Below are positions 24,903 to 33,636 of a DNA stretch of 64,000 bases, in pieces. The DNA is from Streptomyces sp. NRRL F-2664 (GTDB lineage Bacteria > Actinomycetota > Actinomycetes > Streptomycetales > Streptomycetaceae). The stretch covers positions 234,234-298,233 of the forward strand of contig NZ_JOFX01000004.1 of the NCBI RefSeq assembly GCF_000719345.1, in the 5' to 3' direction. The number at the start of each line of letters is the position of its first letter. Position 1 is the first letter of the stretch. Made by a program: the position numbers and the translations under genes. The notes below the pieces were generated by a model that was not told the origin of the DNA, did not search any database, and saw only the letters and a program-made list of their open reading frames with translations.

Positions 24903-25324
24903 TGGTTGTCGTAGGCCGCCGAGCTGTCCTTGATGTCCTGCACGGTGGCCTCGCCCGCGTTGACCCGGCCGAGGAGGCGGTAGTAGTCGAAGCGGCCCAT
25001 GCCGGGGGTGAAGCCGACGAAGACGCTCGCCGGGTGGCCGGCGGCGGGCGCGAAGGCGTGCTTCACGCCCGGCGGGATCGCGAGGAAGTCCCCGGCGCCC
25101 AGGGTCTGGATCTCGTCGCCGACCAGGACGTCGAGGCGTCCGGCGGTGACGTGGAAGAACTCGGTCGCGCGGGTGTGGAAGTGCACCGGGGCGCCTGCCG
25201 CGCCCTCCTCGAAGGTCGCCGTGTTGCAGGTGAGTTCGGCGGTGTCGGCCAGCAGGGTGATGAGGCTGCCGGGGGCGTCCTGGACGGTCTCGGCAGTGGC
25301 GGCGCGGGTCGCGATCTGTGTCAT
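24851..25324 (-). CDS. Cupin-domain protein
   Basis: The 157-residue single-domain cupin has motif 1 APVHFHTRATEFFHVTAGRLDVLVG (His, His, Glu, His ligands) and motif 2 LGAGDFLAIPPGVKHAF. It is in the quercetin-dioxygenase-like group, and the C-terminal segment DIKDSSAAYDNHYAESP is typical of that Streptomyces branch. A metal-dependent dioxygenase or isomerase is possible. The ATG at 25324 (MTQIATRA) is favoured over an in-frame upstream ATG without a ribosome site. The last 17 codons overlap the convergent OpcA-like gene. Confidence 0.87.
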   Translation of the reverse strand: MTQIATRAATAETVQDAPGSLITLLADTAELTCNTATFEEGAAGAPVHFHTRATEFFHVTAGRLDVLVGDEIQTLGAGDFLAIPPGVKHAFAPAAGHPASVFVGFTPGMGRFDYYRLLGRVNAGEATVQDIKDSSAAYDNHYAESPAWSGRRRSAEP

Positions 25325-25449
25325 GCCGACCAATCTAGGAGGCCGATCGACCGGCGGCACGGGTCAATCGCGGCCCCGTACTCCCGGTCAATCCGGCGGG
25401 CACCGCCTGCCGGGGAGGCGGTCGGGAGGAGGCCCGGAGGGCCCACGGC

Positions 25450-26052
25450 TCAGGCGCCTCCGGCGGCCTTCGCCGCCTTGGCGGCGGCCTTCATCTCCTG
25501 CTTGTGCGCACGCACCTTGGCCAGCGACTCCGGCCCGGTGATGTCGGCCGCCGAGCGGTAGACGTTCGCCTGGCCGTAGCCGCCCGCCGCCTCCCGCCAG
25601 CCCGTGGGCCGCACCCCGAACCGCTTGCCCAGCAGGGCGAGGAAGATCTGCGCCTTCTGCTCGCCGAAGCCCGGCAGCGCCTTGAGCCTCCCCAGCAGCT
25701 CCCGGCCCGTCGTGGCGTCGGCCCAGACGGCCTCGGCGTTCCCGTCGTAGTGCTCCACCAGGTACGCGCACAGCTGCTGGATCCGCGTCGCCATCGAGCC
25801 CGGGTACCGGTGCACGGCCGGCTTCTCGGAGAGCAGGGCGGCGAAGGCCTCCGGGTCGTAGGCGGCGATGGTGTGCGCGTCCAGATCGTCGGAGTCCAGC
25901 CGCCGGGCGATCGTCCACGGGCCCGAGAACGCCCACTCCATCGGCACCTGCTGGTCCAGCAGCATGCCGACGAGCGCGGCGAGCGGGCTGCGGCCGAGGA
26001 GCGCGTCGGCCTCGGGCTGCTGGGCCAGGCGGATGGTGATGTCCTTGTCCAT
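25450..26052 (-). CDS. HhH-GPD superfamily base-excision repair protein
   Basis: The 200-residue protein is related to DNA glycosylases of the HhH-GPD group. It has LAALVGMLLDQQVPMEWAFSGPWTIARRL, and the helix-hairpin-helix LKALPGFGEQKAQIFLALLGKRFG followed by GPESLAKVRAHKQEM. The C terminus is Lys/Ala-rich (KAAAKAAKAAGGA). The catalytic Lys or Asp of known glycosylases cannot be placed with certainty, so activity is unproven. The ATG is at 26052. It is divergent from the VOC gene. Confidence 0.85.
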   Translation of the reverse strand: MDKDITIRLAQQPEADALLGRSPLAALVGMLLDQQVPMEWAFSGPWTIARRLDSDDLDAHTIAAYDPEAFAALLSEKPAVHRYPGSMATRIQQLCAYLVEHYDGNAEAVWADATTGRELLGRLKALPGFGEQKAQIFLALLGKRFGVRPTGWREAAGGYGQANVYRSAADITGPESLAKVRAHKQEMKAAAKAAKAAGGA

Positions 26053-26155
26053 GGCTCCAGCGTCCCGCGCGGGCGCGCTCCCCGCGCGGTCGGCACACCG
26101 CGCGCCTAGCGTGAGTACGACGACAGCCGCGAACGATCCGAGGAGTCGATCGATC

Positions 26156-26968
26156 ATGCAGGAGTACCCCGAGGGCGCGCCGTGCTGGGTGGACGCGATG
26201 TTCCGGGACGTGGAGGGCGCCAAGACCTTCTACGGTGACGTGCTGGGCTGGACCTTCGGCGAGTCCAGCACCGAGTACGGCAACTACACGCAGGCCTACT
26301 CCGACGGCAAGGCCGTCGCGGCCGTCGTACCGCCGATGCCGGGGGTCGACGCCCCCTCGCAGTGGTGCCTGTACTTCGCCTCGCCCGACGCGGCGGCCAC
26401 CGCCGGGAAGGTGACCGCGAACGGCGGCGAGGTCCTGATGGGCCCGATGCAGGTCGGCGCCTTCGGCACGATGTTGATCGCGAAGGAGCCGAGCGGCGCC
26501 GTCTTCGGCGTCTGGCAGCCGGGCGAGCACAAGGGCTTCGAGAAGATGGGCGAAGCGGGTTCCTACGCCTGGGCGGAGGTCTTCACCCGGGAGCCGGACA
26601 AGCCCGACGCGTTCCTGACGAAGGTCTTCCCCTACGCCGCGGCGCAGATGGAGCCGGGTGACGACCCGGAGCCGATGGACATGGACTTCAAGGTCTTCAG
26701 CGTCGGCGCTCCGGGGCGCCCGGTGCTCGGCCGGATGAAGATGGACGACGACTTCCCGCCGGAGGTGCCCCCGTACATCCAGGTCTACTTCGGCGTCCCG
26801 GACTGCGACGAGGCCGTGTCGAAGACGCAGAAGCACGGCGGGAAGCTGCACTTCGGCCCGATGGACAGCCCGTTCGGCCGCTTCGCGGCGGTCTCCGACC
26901 CGCAGGGCGCCGCCTTCGCGGTGATCGACATGTCCACGACGGTCGGTGAGATGCCCACCTTCGGCTGA
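26156..26968 (+). CDS. VOC-family protein (two glyoxalase-like domains)
   Basis: The 270-residue protein has two vicinal-oxygen-chelate modules. The first is APCWVDAMFRDVEGAKTFYGDVLGWTF through LIAKEPSGAVFGVWQPG. The second runs from SYAWAEVFTREPDKPDAFLTKVFPY through FAAVSDPQGAAFAVIDM. The repeated pattern of strand, helix and a G(A)FG end is the fold signature. Members include glyoxalases, extradiol dioxygenases and drug-binding proteins, and the substrate is unknown. AGGAG lies 11 bases before the ATG. Confidence 0.9.
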   Translation: MQEYPEGAPCWVDAMFRDVEGAKTFYGDVLGWTFGESSTEYGNYTQAYSDGKAVAAVVPPMPGVDAPSQWCLYFASPDAAATAGKVTANGGEVLMGPMQVGAFGTMLIAKEPSGAVFGVWQPGEHKGFEKMGEAGSYAWAEVFTREPDKPDAFLTKVFPYAAAQMEPGDDPEPMDMDFKVFSVGAPGRPVLGRMKMDDDFPPEVPPYIQVYFGVPDCDEAVSKTQKHGGKLHFGPMDSPFGRFAAVSDPQGAAFAVIDMSTTVGEMPTFG

Positions 26969-27104
26969 ACGCTTCCCACTTGTTCGTATGGGGGTCCGGC
27001 GGGGACCGTGGACGTCCTGACCTGCGGCCACGCCCAGCTGTGCCACGTCCCAACAGCTCTGGACGGGGGCGAAGGAGACCAGGACCGAGACCGCCGGACG
27101 CACG

Positions 27105-27248
27105 TTATTTACCGGCCTCCGGGCCGTACCACTGCATGGCTTGGCCGAGCCGGCGGACGTCCGTGTACGTCAGCTGCTTCGCGTACCCGGCGACGATCTC
27201 CTCGGTGTCCGTACCGAAGGGGACGGTCTTGTCGGGCGGACCGGGCAA
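27105..27248 (-). CDS. Possible 47-aa ORF downstream of tRNA-Ser(GGA)
   Basis: The minus strand from TTG at 27248 reads LPGPPDKTVPFGTDTEEIVAG, then YAKQLTYTDVRRLGQAMQWYGPEAGK and TAA. The composition looks protein-like and less GC-driven than nearby frames. No ribosome site is visible and the TTG lies only six bases beyond the tRNA terminator. It may be the remnant or 3' end of a gene. The rest of the 336-bp gap between the VOC gene and tRNA-Ser holds nothing else I can identify. Confidence 0.4.
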   Translation of the reverse strand: MPGPPDKTVPFGTDTEEIVAGYAKQLTYTDVRRLGQAMQWYGPEAGK

Positions 27249-27253
27249 ACGCA

Positions 27254-27287
27254 GAAGACCCCGGCCGGTTTCCCGGTCGGGGTCTTC
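27254..27287 (-). terminator. Terminator of tRNA-Ser(GGA)
   Basis: A 15-bp stem with one G-T pair and a TTTC loop starts 18 bp after the tRNA 3' end on the minus strand. Confidence 0.85.
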
Positions 27288-27305
27288 AAGTGCCCGGTGA
27301 GGCAC

Positions 27306-27393
27306 TGGCGGAGGATACGAGATTCGAACTCGTGAGGGGTTGCCCCCAACACGCTTTCCAAGCGTGCGCCCTAGGCCTCTAGGCGAATCCTCC
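27306..27393 (-). tRNA. tRNA-Ser (anticodon GGA), CCA encoded
   Basis: This is a class II tRNA with acceptor GGAGGAT/ATCCTCC. The anticodon stem ACGCT/AGCGT encloses loop TGGAAA, giving anticodon GGA. There is a long variable arm (TTGGGGGCAACCCC), and the 3' CCA is in the genome at 27306-27308. Confidence 0.96.
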
Positions 27394-27509
27394 GCCGCAA
27401 ACAATACAAGACGTGGAGGGGTGCTCGCGAACGTGATCGTCCGGCGGGAGCCGGCCGGGGGTCGGGGGTGGGGGCGGGGTCGATTCCAGGGGTGCGGATC
27501 CGCTAGGGT

Positions 27510-27605
27510 GGGGCCCAGCCCCTCACGTGGCGCTATCTCACCCAACTCCCCCAGGGCCGGAAGGCAGCAAGGGTAAGTGGGCTCTGGCGGGTGCGTGGGG
27601 GGCCC
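27510..27605 (+). ncRNA. ffs: Signal recognition particle RNA (small bacterial type)
   Basis: The universally conserved SRP apical motif is present as GGGCCGGAAGGCAGCAAGGG (27553-27572), which includes the GGAA tetraloop and the symmetric and asymmetric loops that bind Ffh. Flanking strands AGCCCCTCACG and CGTGGGGGGCC pair to close the molecule. TAGGGT at 27504-27509 is a likely -10 element. The RNA targets membrane and secreted proteins. The exact ends are approximate. It sits just upstream of dnaX, a common actinobacterial arrangement. Confidence 0.93.
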
Positions 27606-27686
27606 TTTGCGTTCCCGGGCCTGTGTTCCGGGGCCCGTGGTGGGGGCCGGTGGCCTCGGCGGGCCGCTGTTGTCGGTGGGCCCGGA

Positions 27687-27699
27687 TAACCTCGTAGAC
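27687..27699 (+). promoter_or_regulatory. Likely leaderless promoter of dnaX
   Basis: TAACCT (27687-27692) fits TANNNT and ends seven bases before the GTG at 27700. There is no Shine-Dalgarno sequence ahead of the GTG. Confidence 0.5.
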
Positions 27700-29952
27700 G
27701 TGTCGTCCCTTGCGCTGTACCGCCGCTACCGCCCCGAGTCGTTCGCCGAGGTCATCAGTCAGGAGCATGTCACTGCCCCCCTGATGCAGGCCCTGCGCAA
27801 CAACCGGGTCAATCACGCGTACCTGTTCAGCGGACCGCGCGGGTGTGGAAAGACCACCAGCGCGCGCATCCTCGCCCGGTGCCTGAACTGTGAGCAGGGT
27901 CCCACTCCGACCCCGTGCGGCGAGTGCCAGTCCTGCAGGGACCTCGCCAGGAACGGGCCGGGCTCCATCGACGTCATCGAGATCGACGCCGCCTCGCACG
28001 GCGGTGTGGACGACGCCCGCGACCTGCGCGAGAAGGCCTTCTTCGGACCGGCCTCCAGCCGCTACAAGATCTACATCATCGACGAGGCCCACATGGTCAC
28101 CTCGGCGGGCTTCAACGCCCTGCTGAAGGTGGTCGAGGAGCCGCCGGAGCACCTCAAGTTCATCTTCGCCACCACCGAGCCGGAGAAGGTAATCGGGACC
28201 ATCCGGTCCCGCACGCACCACTACCCCTTCCGCCTCGTCCCGCCCGGCACCCTGCGCGAATACCTGGGCGAGGTCTGCGGCCGCGAGGGCGCCCGGGTCG
28301 AGGACGGTGTGCTGCCGCTCGTCGTGCGCGCCGGCGCCGGATCCGTGCGTGACTCGATGTCCGTCATGGACCAGCTCCTGGCCGGCGCGGGCGAGGAGGG
28401 TGTGACGTATGCCATGGCCACCTCCTTGCTCGGGTACACCGACGGCTCGCTGCTCGACTCCGTCGTCGACGCCTTCGCCTCCGGGGACGGCGCGGCCGCG
28501 TTCGAGGTCGTCGACCGGGTCGTGGAGGGCGGCAACGACCCGCGCCGCTTCGTCGCCGACCTGCTGGAGCGGCTGCGCGACCTGGTCATCCTCGCAGCCG
28601 TGCCCGATGCCGGGGAGAAGGGGCTGATCGACGCCCCCGCCGATGTCGTCGAGCGGATGCAGGCGCAGGCGTCGGTCTTCGGCGCCGCCGAGCTCTCGCG
28701 CGCCGCCGACCTGGTCAACGCCGGCCTCACCGAGATGCGGGGTGCGACCTCGCCGCGGCTCCAGCTGGAGCTGATCTGCGCCCGCGTCCTGCTCCCCGCC
28801 GCCTTCGACGACGAGCGGTCCCTCCAGGCACGGCTCGACCGGCTGGAGCGCAGCGGGGCCGCCGCCCTCGCCGCGCCCCGGGCCGTGGCTCCCGCGATGG
28901 GCTACGTGCCGGGTCCGGAGGCGCACGCCATGGCGCCCGCCGGTCCGGGCGGGGGGCCCGCCGCCGCGCGGGCCGCCGCCGTGTCGCGCACCCCGGCCTC
29001 GACGGCGGGACCGGTCGCGCCGGCCGCCGCTGCGGAGCCGGTACGGCCTCCCGTGGCTTCTGCCGCCCCTGACGCTCCCGTGGCTTCTCCGGCGGCCCCC
29101 GCGCAGCCGCCCGCAGCCGCGCCGGCCGCCGCCGCACCCGCTCAGGCCCCCTCCGTGCCCGGAGCGTGGCCCGGGGCGGCGCAGCCCGGCAGCGGGGCCC
29201 CGGCCGCCCGGCCGGCCGCCGCGGCCCCCGCCCCCGGAGCGTGGCCCAGCGCCGCGGCCCCCGGCCAGGGCGCGCCTGCTCCGGCACACGTGCCGGCCAC
29301 GCCGGCCCCCGCCGCCGCGCCGTCCGCCGCGGCCCCCGCGCCTTCCCCCGCCATGGCTGCCGGAGCCGGACAGGTCCAGGCCATGTGGCCGACGGTCCTG
29401 GAGGCGGTCAAGAACCGCCGTCGCTTCACCTGGATCCTGCTCAGCCAGAACGCCCAGGTCACCGGATTCGACGGAACCACCCTGCAGCTGGGCTTCCCCA
29501 ACGCCGGAGCCCGCGACAACTTCGCCAGCAGCGGCAGCGAGGACGTGCTGAAGGCGGTCCTGGCCGAGCAGTTCCAGGTCAACTGGAAGATCGACGCCGT
29601 CGTGGGAGGCGGCTCCCCGGCCGCCGGCCCGGGACCGTCGTCGTACGGGGCGCCCTCCGCACCCGCCCCGGCCCACACCCCGCCGCCCCCGCAGCAGCAG
29701 GCCACGTCCCCGGCCCCGCAGGCTCCGGCCGCGCCGCAGCAGCCGTCCCAGCGGCCGCAGCCGCCCCAGCAGTCCCAGCAGTCGGCCTCCGCCCCGCCGC
29801 CTCCCGTGCAGCAGGCGCCCGCGCCGGTCGCCCCCGAGGACGACTTCGCGGAGGACGACGACCCCGACCTGGTCGAGAGCGCACTGACCGGTCACGACCT
29901 GATCGTGCGCGAGCTCGGAGCCACCGTTGTGGAGGAATACACGAATGAGTAG
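27700..29952 (+). CDS. dnaX: DNA polymerase III subunits gamma and tau
   Basis: The 750-residue clamp-loader ATPase has the AAA+ core: LALYRRYRPESFAEV, Walker A GPRGCGKTT, the zinc Cys set CLNCEQGPTPTPCGECQSC, Walker B YIIDEAHMV, and sensor IFATTEPEKV with the following Arg. A long Ala/Pro/Gln-rich linker (about 390-570) is followed by the tau-type C-terminal domain near AMWPTVLEAVKNRRRFTWILLSQNAQV. Another Pro/Gln-rich run comes before the acidic tail. GTG at 27700 gives the family start MSSLALYRRYRP. No obvious slippery A-run for gamma production is visible. Confidence 0.96.
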   Translation: MSSLALYRRYRPESFAEVISQEHVTAPLMQALRNNRVNHAYLFSGPRGCGKTTSARILARCLNCEQGPTPTPCGECQSCRDLARNGPGSIDVIEIDAASHGGVDDARDLREKAFFGPASSRYKIYIIDEAHMVTSAGFNALLKVVEEPPEHLKFIFATTEPEKVIGTIRSRTHHYPFRLVPPGTLREYLGEVCGREGARVEDGVLPLVVRAGAGSVRDSMSVMDQLLAGAGEEGVTYAMATSLLGYTDGSLLDSVVDAFASGDGAAAFEVVDRVVEGGNDPRRFVADLLERLRDLVILAAVPDAGEKGLIDAPADVVERMQAQASVFGAAELSRAADLVNAGLTEMRGATSPRLQLELICARVLLPAAFDDERSLQARLDRLERSGAAALAAPRAVAPAMGYVPGPEAHAMAPAGPGGGPAAARAAAVSRTPASTAGPVAPAAAAEPVRPPVASAAPDAPVASPAAPAQPPAAAPAAAAPAQAPSVPGAWPGAAQPGSGAPAARPAAAAPAPGAWPSAAAPGQGAPAPAHVPATPAPAAAPSAAAPAPSPAMAAGAGQVQAMWPTVLEAVKNRRRFTWILLSQNAQVTGFDGTTLQLGFPNAGARDNFASSGSEDVLKAVLAEQFQVNWKIDAVVGGGSPAAGPGPSSYGAPSAPAPAHTPPPPQQQATSPAPQAPAAPQQPSQRPQPPQQSQQSASAPPPPVQQAPAPVAPEDDFAEDDDPDLVESALTGHDLIVRELGATVVEEYTNE

Positions 29953-29999
29953 CCCGTCGTAGTTGGGTGGCCGCACGAAGCCGGGCCCGGCGTCCGGGC

Positions 30000-30012
30000 T
30001 AGGCTGAGCAGC
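30000..30012 (+). promoter_or_regulatory. Likely leaderless promoter of purD
   Basis: TAGGCT (30000-30005) ends seven bases before the GTG at 30013, again without a ribosome-binding site. The spacing is identical to that at dnaX and purF. Confidence 0.5.
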
Positions 30013-31266
30013 GTGAAGGTCCTCGTCATCGGCGGCGGCGCCCGCGAACATGCCCTGTGCCGCTCTCTGTCCCTCGACCCCGACGTCTCCGCGCTGTACT
30101 GCGCTCCCGGCAACGCCGGCATCGCCGAGGTGGCCGAGCTCCGCCCGGTCGACGCCCTCGACGGCGAAGCCGTCGCCGCACTCGCGGCCGACATCGGCGC
30201 CGACCTGGTCGTCGTCGGCCCGGAGGCCCCGCTGGTCGCCGGAGTCGCCGACGCCGTGCGCGCCGCCGGCATCCCCGTCTTCGGCCCGTCCGCCGAGGCC
30301 GCGCAGCTCGAAGGCTCCAAGGCCTTCGCCAAGGACGTGATGGCGGCGGCCGGCGTCCCGACCGCGCGCAGCTACGTCTGCACCACCCCGGAGGAGGTGG
30401 ACGCGGCCCTCGACGCCTTCGGCGCCCCCTACGTCGTCAAGGACGACGGTCTGGCCGCGGGCAAGGGCGTCGTGGTCACCGAGGACCTCGCCGCGGCCCG
30501 CGCCCACGCGCTCGCCTGCGACCGGGTGGTCATCGAGGAGTACCTCGACGGCCCCGAGGTCTCCCTCTTCGCCATCACCGACGGCGTGACCGTGGTCCCG
30601 CTCCAGCCCGCGCAGGACTTCAAGCGCGCCCTGGACGGCGACCAGGGGCCCAACACCGGAGGCATGGGCGCGTACTCCCCGCTGCCCTGGGCCGACCCCA
30701 AGCTGGTCGACGAGGTCATGGAGCTGGTCCTCCAGCCGACCGTCGACGAGCTGCGCCGCCGCGGCACCCCCTTCTCGGGGCTGCTCTACGCGGGCCTCGC
30801 GATCACCAGCCGCGGCACCCGGGTCATCGAGTTCAACGCCCGGTTCGGCGACCCCGAGACCCAGGTGGTCCTGGCCCGTCTGCGCACCCCGCTCGCGCGC
30901 GTGCTGCTGAACGCCGCCAACGGCACCCTGGCCGACGAGCCCCCGCTGGTCTGGCGCGAGGACGCGGCCGTCACGGTCGTCATCGCCTCGCACAACTACC
31001 CCGGCACCCCGCGCACCGGTGACCCGATCGAGGGCCTGGCCGACGTGGCCGCCCAGGACGCGCCCGACGCGTACGTGCTGCACGCCGGGACCCGGCGCGA
31101 GGGCGGCGCCGTCGTCAGCGCGGGCGGTCGCGTGCTGTCGGTGACGGCGACCGGTTCCGATCTGGCGCAGGCTCGCGAGAAGGCGTATACGGCGGTGGCG
31201 CGCATCCGGCTGGACGGCTCGCAGCACCGTACGGACATCGCCGCGAAGGCGGCCGGCCTCGGCTGA
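30013..31266 (+). CDS. purD: Phosphoribosylamine-glycine ligase (GARS)
   Basis: The 417-residue ATP-grasp enzyme catalyses the second step of de novo purine synthesis. Landmarks are [75 protein letters not shown], the signature [21 protein letters not shown], and [14 protein letters not shown]. It is separate from the other pur genes in the window and carries its own promoter. It is 60 bp downstream of dnaX. A strong hairpin ends the unit. Confidence 0.98.
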   Translation: MKVLVIGGGAREHALCRSLSLDPDVSALYCAPGNAGIAEVAELRPVDALDGEAVAALAADIGADLVVVGPEAPLVAGVADAVRAAGIPVFGPSAEAAQLEGSKAFAKDVMAAAGVPTARSYVCTTPEEVDAALDAFGAPYVVKDDGLAAGKGVVVTEDLAAARAHALACDRVVIEEYLDGPEVSLFAITDGVTVVPLQPAQDFKRALDGDQGPNTGGMGAYSPLPWADPKLVDEVMELVLQPTVDELRRRGTPFSGLLYAGLAITSRGTRVIEFNARFGDPETQVVLARLRTPLARVLLNAANGTLADEPPLVWREDAAVTVVIASHNYPGTPRTGDPIEGLADVAAQDAPDAYVLHAGTRREGGAVVSAGGRVLSVTATGSDLAQAREKAYTAVARIRLDGSQHRTDIAAKAAGLG

Positions 31267-31280
31267 GCAACGGCTCCGCA

Positions 31281-31324
31281 GCCCGCGGGCCCGGTGCGCA
31301 CTCCCTGCGCCCGGGCCCGCGGGC
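31281..31324 (+). terminator. Terminator of purD
   Basis: A perfect 14-bp outer stem (31281-31294 with 31311-31324) encloses a shorter inner GCGCA/TGCGC stem. It starts 15 bp after the stop codon. Confidence 0.8.
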
Positions 31325-31551
31325 GTGTCCGCGTGCGACTGCATCCGGCCTTCTTCGAACGCATCCACCTTTACCCAAAGCCATTCCATCGGGTGATCGT
31401 CAGCTTGTCTGCCTGACGGCCGGGCGTGCCCCAACTAGGGTGCGGCGCAAGCATTCCGGCACTTGGCCCACCGACCTTGCGATGTCAGTGGCGGGTGTCA
31501 CAGTGGGGGAGTGAGCAACGCAGCCGCAGGGCAGAGGGGGTGAGACCGGCC

Positions 31552-33348
31552 GTGTCCGGATTCGGTTCGACCATGGAAGCGGGCGTTCCGTCCGCGCGGT
31601 CCCGCGCTCTGGCCGTGCTGCGCGTGCGCAGCCGGGCCCTGGCCGTCGTGCTGCTGCCCGCCGCAGTCGCCGTGGTGCTGGTGACCGCCCGGGCGACGGG
31701 CCGGCTGACCGGCGGGCCCTGGGGCGCCGTCACCCTCGCGGTGTGCGCGGTCGCGGCGCTGGTGCTGCTCCTCGGCGGGGTCTTCGCCGCCGTGGTGCTG
31801 CGGGCGGGCCCGGCGGTGACGCCGACGGTGCCGCTGGCGGAGGCCGCCGCGCCCGACCTGTACCGGCTGGTGCGGGACCTGGCCGACCGGATGGGCGTGC
31901 CGCCGCCCTCCGCCATAGCCCTGACGCCGGACTGCGACAGCTGGCTGGAGGACCGCACCCACGCGGCCCACCGCCGGGGCGGCATAGCCGGCGGCCCCCA
32001 GTCGGCGCCGGGTGCGGCCCCCGTGCTGGTGATCGGTTCGCCGTTCCTGTGGTGGATGCGGGTCGCCGAGCTGCGGGCGGTCCTCGCGCCGGTCGTCGCC
32101 GGTACGGGTCCCTCCGCGCATCCGGACATAGCCGACGCACGCGGCTTCGTACGGGGCTTGGACGCGGCCGTGGACGTGGGCGGTCGCCGCGGCCTCGGCT
32201 GGATCGCCGCCCCCGCCCGGCTGCTGCTGAGACTGTGCCGGACGGACGCGGCCGAGATGGAGCGCGGGGTCGCCGCCGCCGCGTCGGACCGCGCCCAGGA
32301 TGTGGACTACGGGCTGCGGATCGTCGCCCAGGAGCAGGTCGGCCTCGCCTACGCGGGCTGGGACCGGTTGCTGACCCGGGTGGCGCTGCCCGCTTGGCGG
32401 ATGGGCCGATGGCCGGCGCACCTGGACGCCGGGGTGGTCTCGGCGCTGACCGAGCTGTCGCGGCGGGACCGGCTGGCCGAGGGCTTCACCTCGCGCCTCG
32501 GCGAGCGGCCCGCCTGTGACCTGCTGGAGCAGCCCGGCGCGATCGACGAGGCGACCTCCCTGCTGGCCGCCCGGCTCTTCCACGGCGGCCCGGCCGAAGC
32601 CGGACCCGACTGGTCGCCGGTGGACTGGGCCGCGTATCCGGAGGAGGTCGTGGACCGAAAGTGGCGTACGGAGGCGGCCCGCCTGCACGCGGCCCTGGAC
32701 GCCCTCACCGGCCCGGCCGGCTCCCCCGGCTCACCCGCGTCCGCGGGTGCCGCGAGCCCGGCCGGCAGCGCTCCTGCCGCCTCCATGACCCCCGCCCCGA
32801 CATCCGCCGCCGGCGCCGCTGCTGCCGCCGCCGGCTCGCCCGCTGCTTCCGGCCCGTCCGGCGCGGCCGGTCCCGCCACGATCGAGGCCTCCGACACCGC
32901 TCCCGCCGCCGGGGACGCCTTCACCGGACCGACATTGGAGCGGGTGCTGGGCTGCCTGGCGAACGCCGCGGGAGAGGGCGGCCTCGGCGAGGCCCTCGCC
33001 GGCCGGCTCAGCGCCGAGCTGGCCCGCGAGGAGCGGGCCGCGGGCAGCGCCGGGAAGGCGCGCGGCGCGGACGCCGTGCCGCTGTTCCCCCTCCAGCCGC
33101 CGCGCAGCGGCCGGGACCTGCTGGCGGACCATGTGACGGCGATGGTGTGCTGCGCCGCCGTGGACTCCGCCGGCGCCGCCCCCGGCATGGACTGGCTCGA
33201 CGGCCCGGTCCTCCTGGTCGGCGGTGACCGCCGCAGCGATCTGGCCCCCCGCGTGCTGTGCCTCGTCGAGGACGGCGACCCCGAGCCGCTGCGGGAGTGG
33301 CTCTCGGCCCTGGGCGTCCGCCCGGAGAAGCCCGTCCGCCTCGTCTGA
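31552..33348 (+). CDS. Membrane protein resembling an inactive M48 peptidase
   Basis: The protein has about 598 residues. Two membrane helices lie near residues 25-80 (ALAVVLLPAAVAVVLVTA, VCAVAALVLLLGGVFAAVVL). The segment DLYRLVRDLADRMGVPPPSAIAL, then APVLVIGSPFLWWMRVAELRAVLAPVVAG, follows the M48 order. There ELRAVLAHELGH would carry HExxH, but here the motif is replaced by PVVAG. A later region (DRAQDVDYGLRIVAQEQVGLAYAGWDRLL) also fits a degenerate M48 architecture. A 90-residue Ala/Pro/Gly-rich insert separates a C-terminal domain. The start is uncertain: GTG 31552 follows GAGGGGG, while GTG 31540 and ATG 31573-31575 are alternatives. The M48 relation is my inference. Confidence 0.75.
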   Translation: MSGFGSTMEAGVPSARSRALAVLRVRSRALAVVLLPAAVAVVLVTARATGRLTGGPWGAVTLAVCAVAALVLLLGGVFAAVVLRAGPAVTPTVPLAEAAAPDLYRLVRDLADRMGVPPPSAIALTPDCDSWLEDRTHAAHRRGGIAGGPQSAPGAAPVLVIGSPFLWWMRVAELRAVLAPVVAGTGPSAHPDIADARGFVRGLDAAVDVGGRRGLGWIAAPARLLLRLCRTDAAEMERGVAAAASDRAQDVDYGLRIVAQEQVGLAYAGWDRLLTRVALPAWRMGRWPAHLDAGVVSALTELSRRDRLAEGFTSRLGERPACDLLEQPGAIDEATSLLAARLFHGGPAEAGPDWSPVDWAAYPEEVVDRKWRTEAARLHAALDALTGPAGSPGSPASAGAASPAGSAPAASMTPAPTSAAGAAAAAAGSPAASGPSGAAGPATIEASDTAPAAGDAFTGPTLERVLGCLANAAGEGGLGEALAGRLSAELAREERAAGSAGKARGADAVPLFPLQPPRSGRDLLADHVTAMVCCAAVDSAGAAPGMDWLDGPVLLVGGDRRSDLAPRVLCLVEDGDPEPLREWLSALGVRPEKPVRLV

Positions 33349-33636
33349 GACGCGGCACGGACGGCAGACGGACGGCAGGACGCGGAGGCGGGCGCCGACA
33401 GAGGGCGCCGACAAGCGGCCGGCAGGCGCCAAGGGGACGCAGACGCCCGGCCTCCTGGGTCCTCTCCCGCCAATTCGCGACGAACGGTGACGGAGTGCGT
33501 GCGTAATGTGATGTGCTGGGACCGGTAGCGGCTGGATGTTCCGAGGCGGATGTCCGAGAAGTACCGCACCGGCGCAACGGGCGCCACCCACCGAGGCGAT
33601 GCACGCCGGCCCGGGGAGCGAGGGAGGGGAGCGGTC

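Noticed and set aside
27577..27699. Upstream start for DnaX at 27577
   Set aside because: It would overlap the SRP RNA. The conserved N terminus SSLALYRRYRP starts at GTG 27700.
27538..31434. A 1298-codon frame on the minus strand across dnaX and purD
   Set aside because: It is a shadow of two well-supported genes on the other strand. The sequence is low-complexity Gly/Arg and has no domain.
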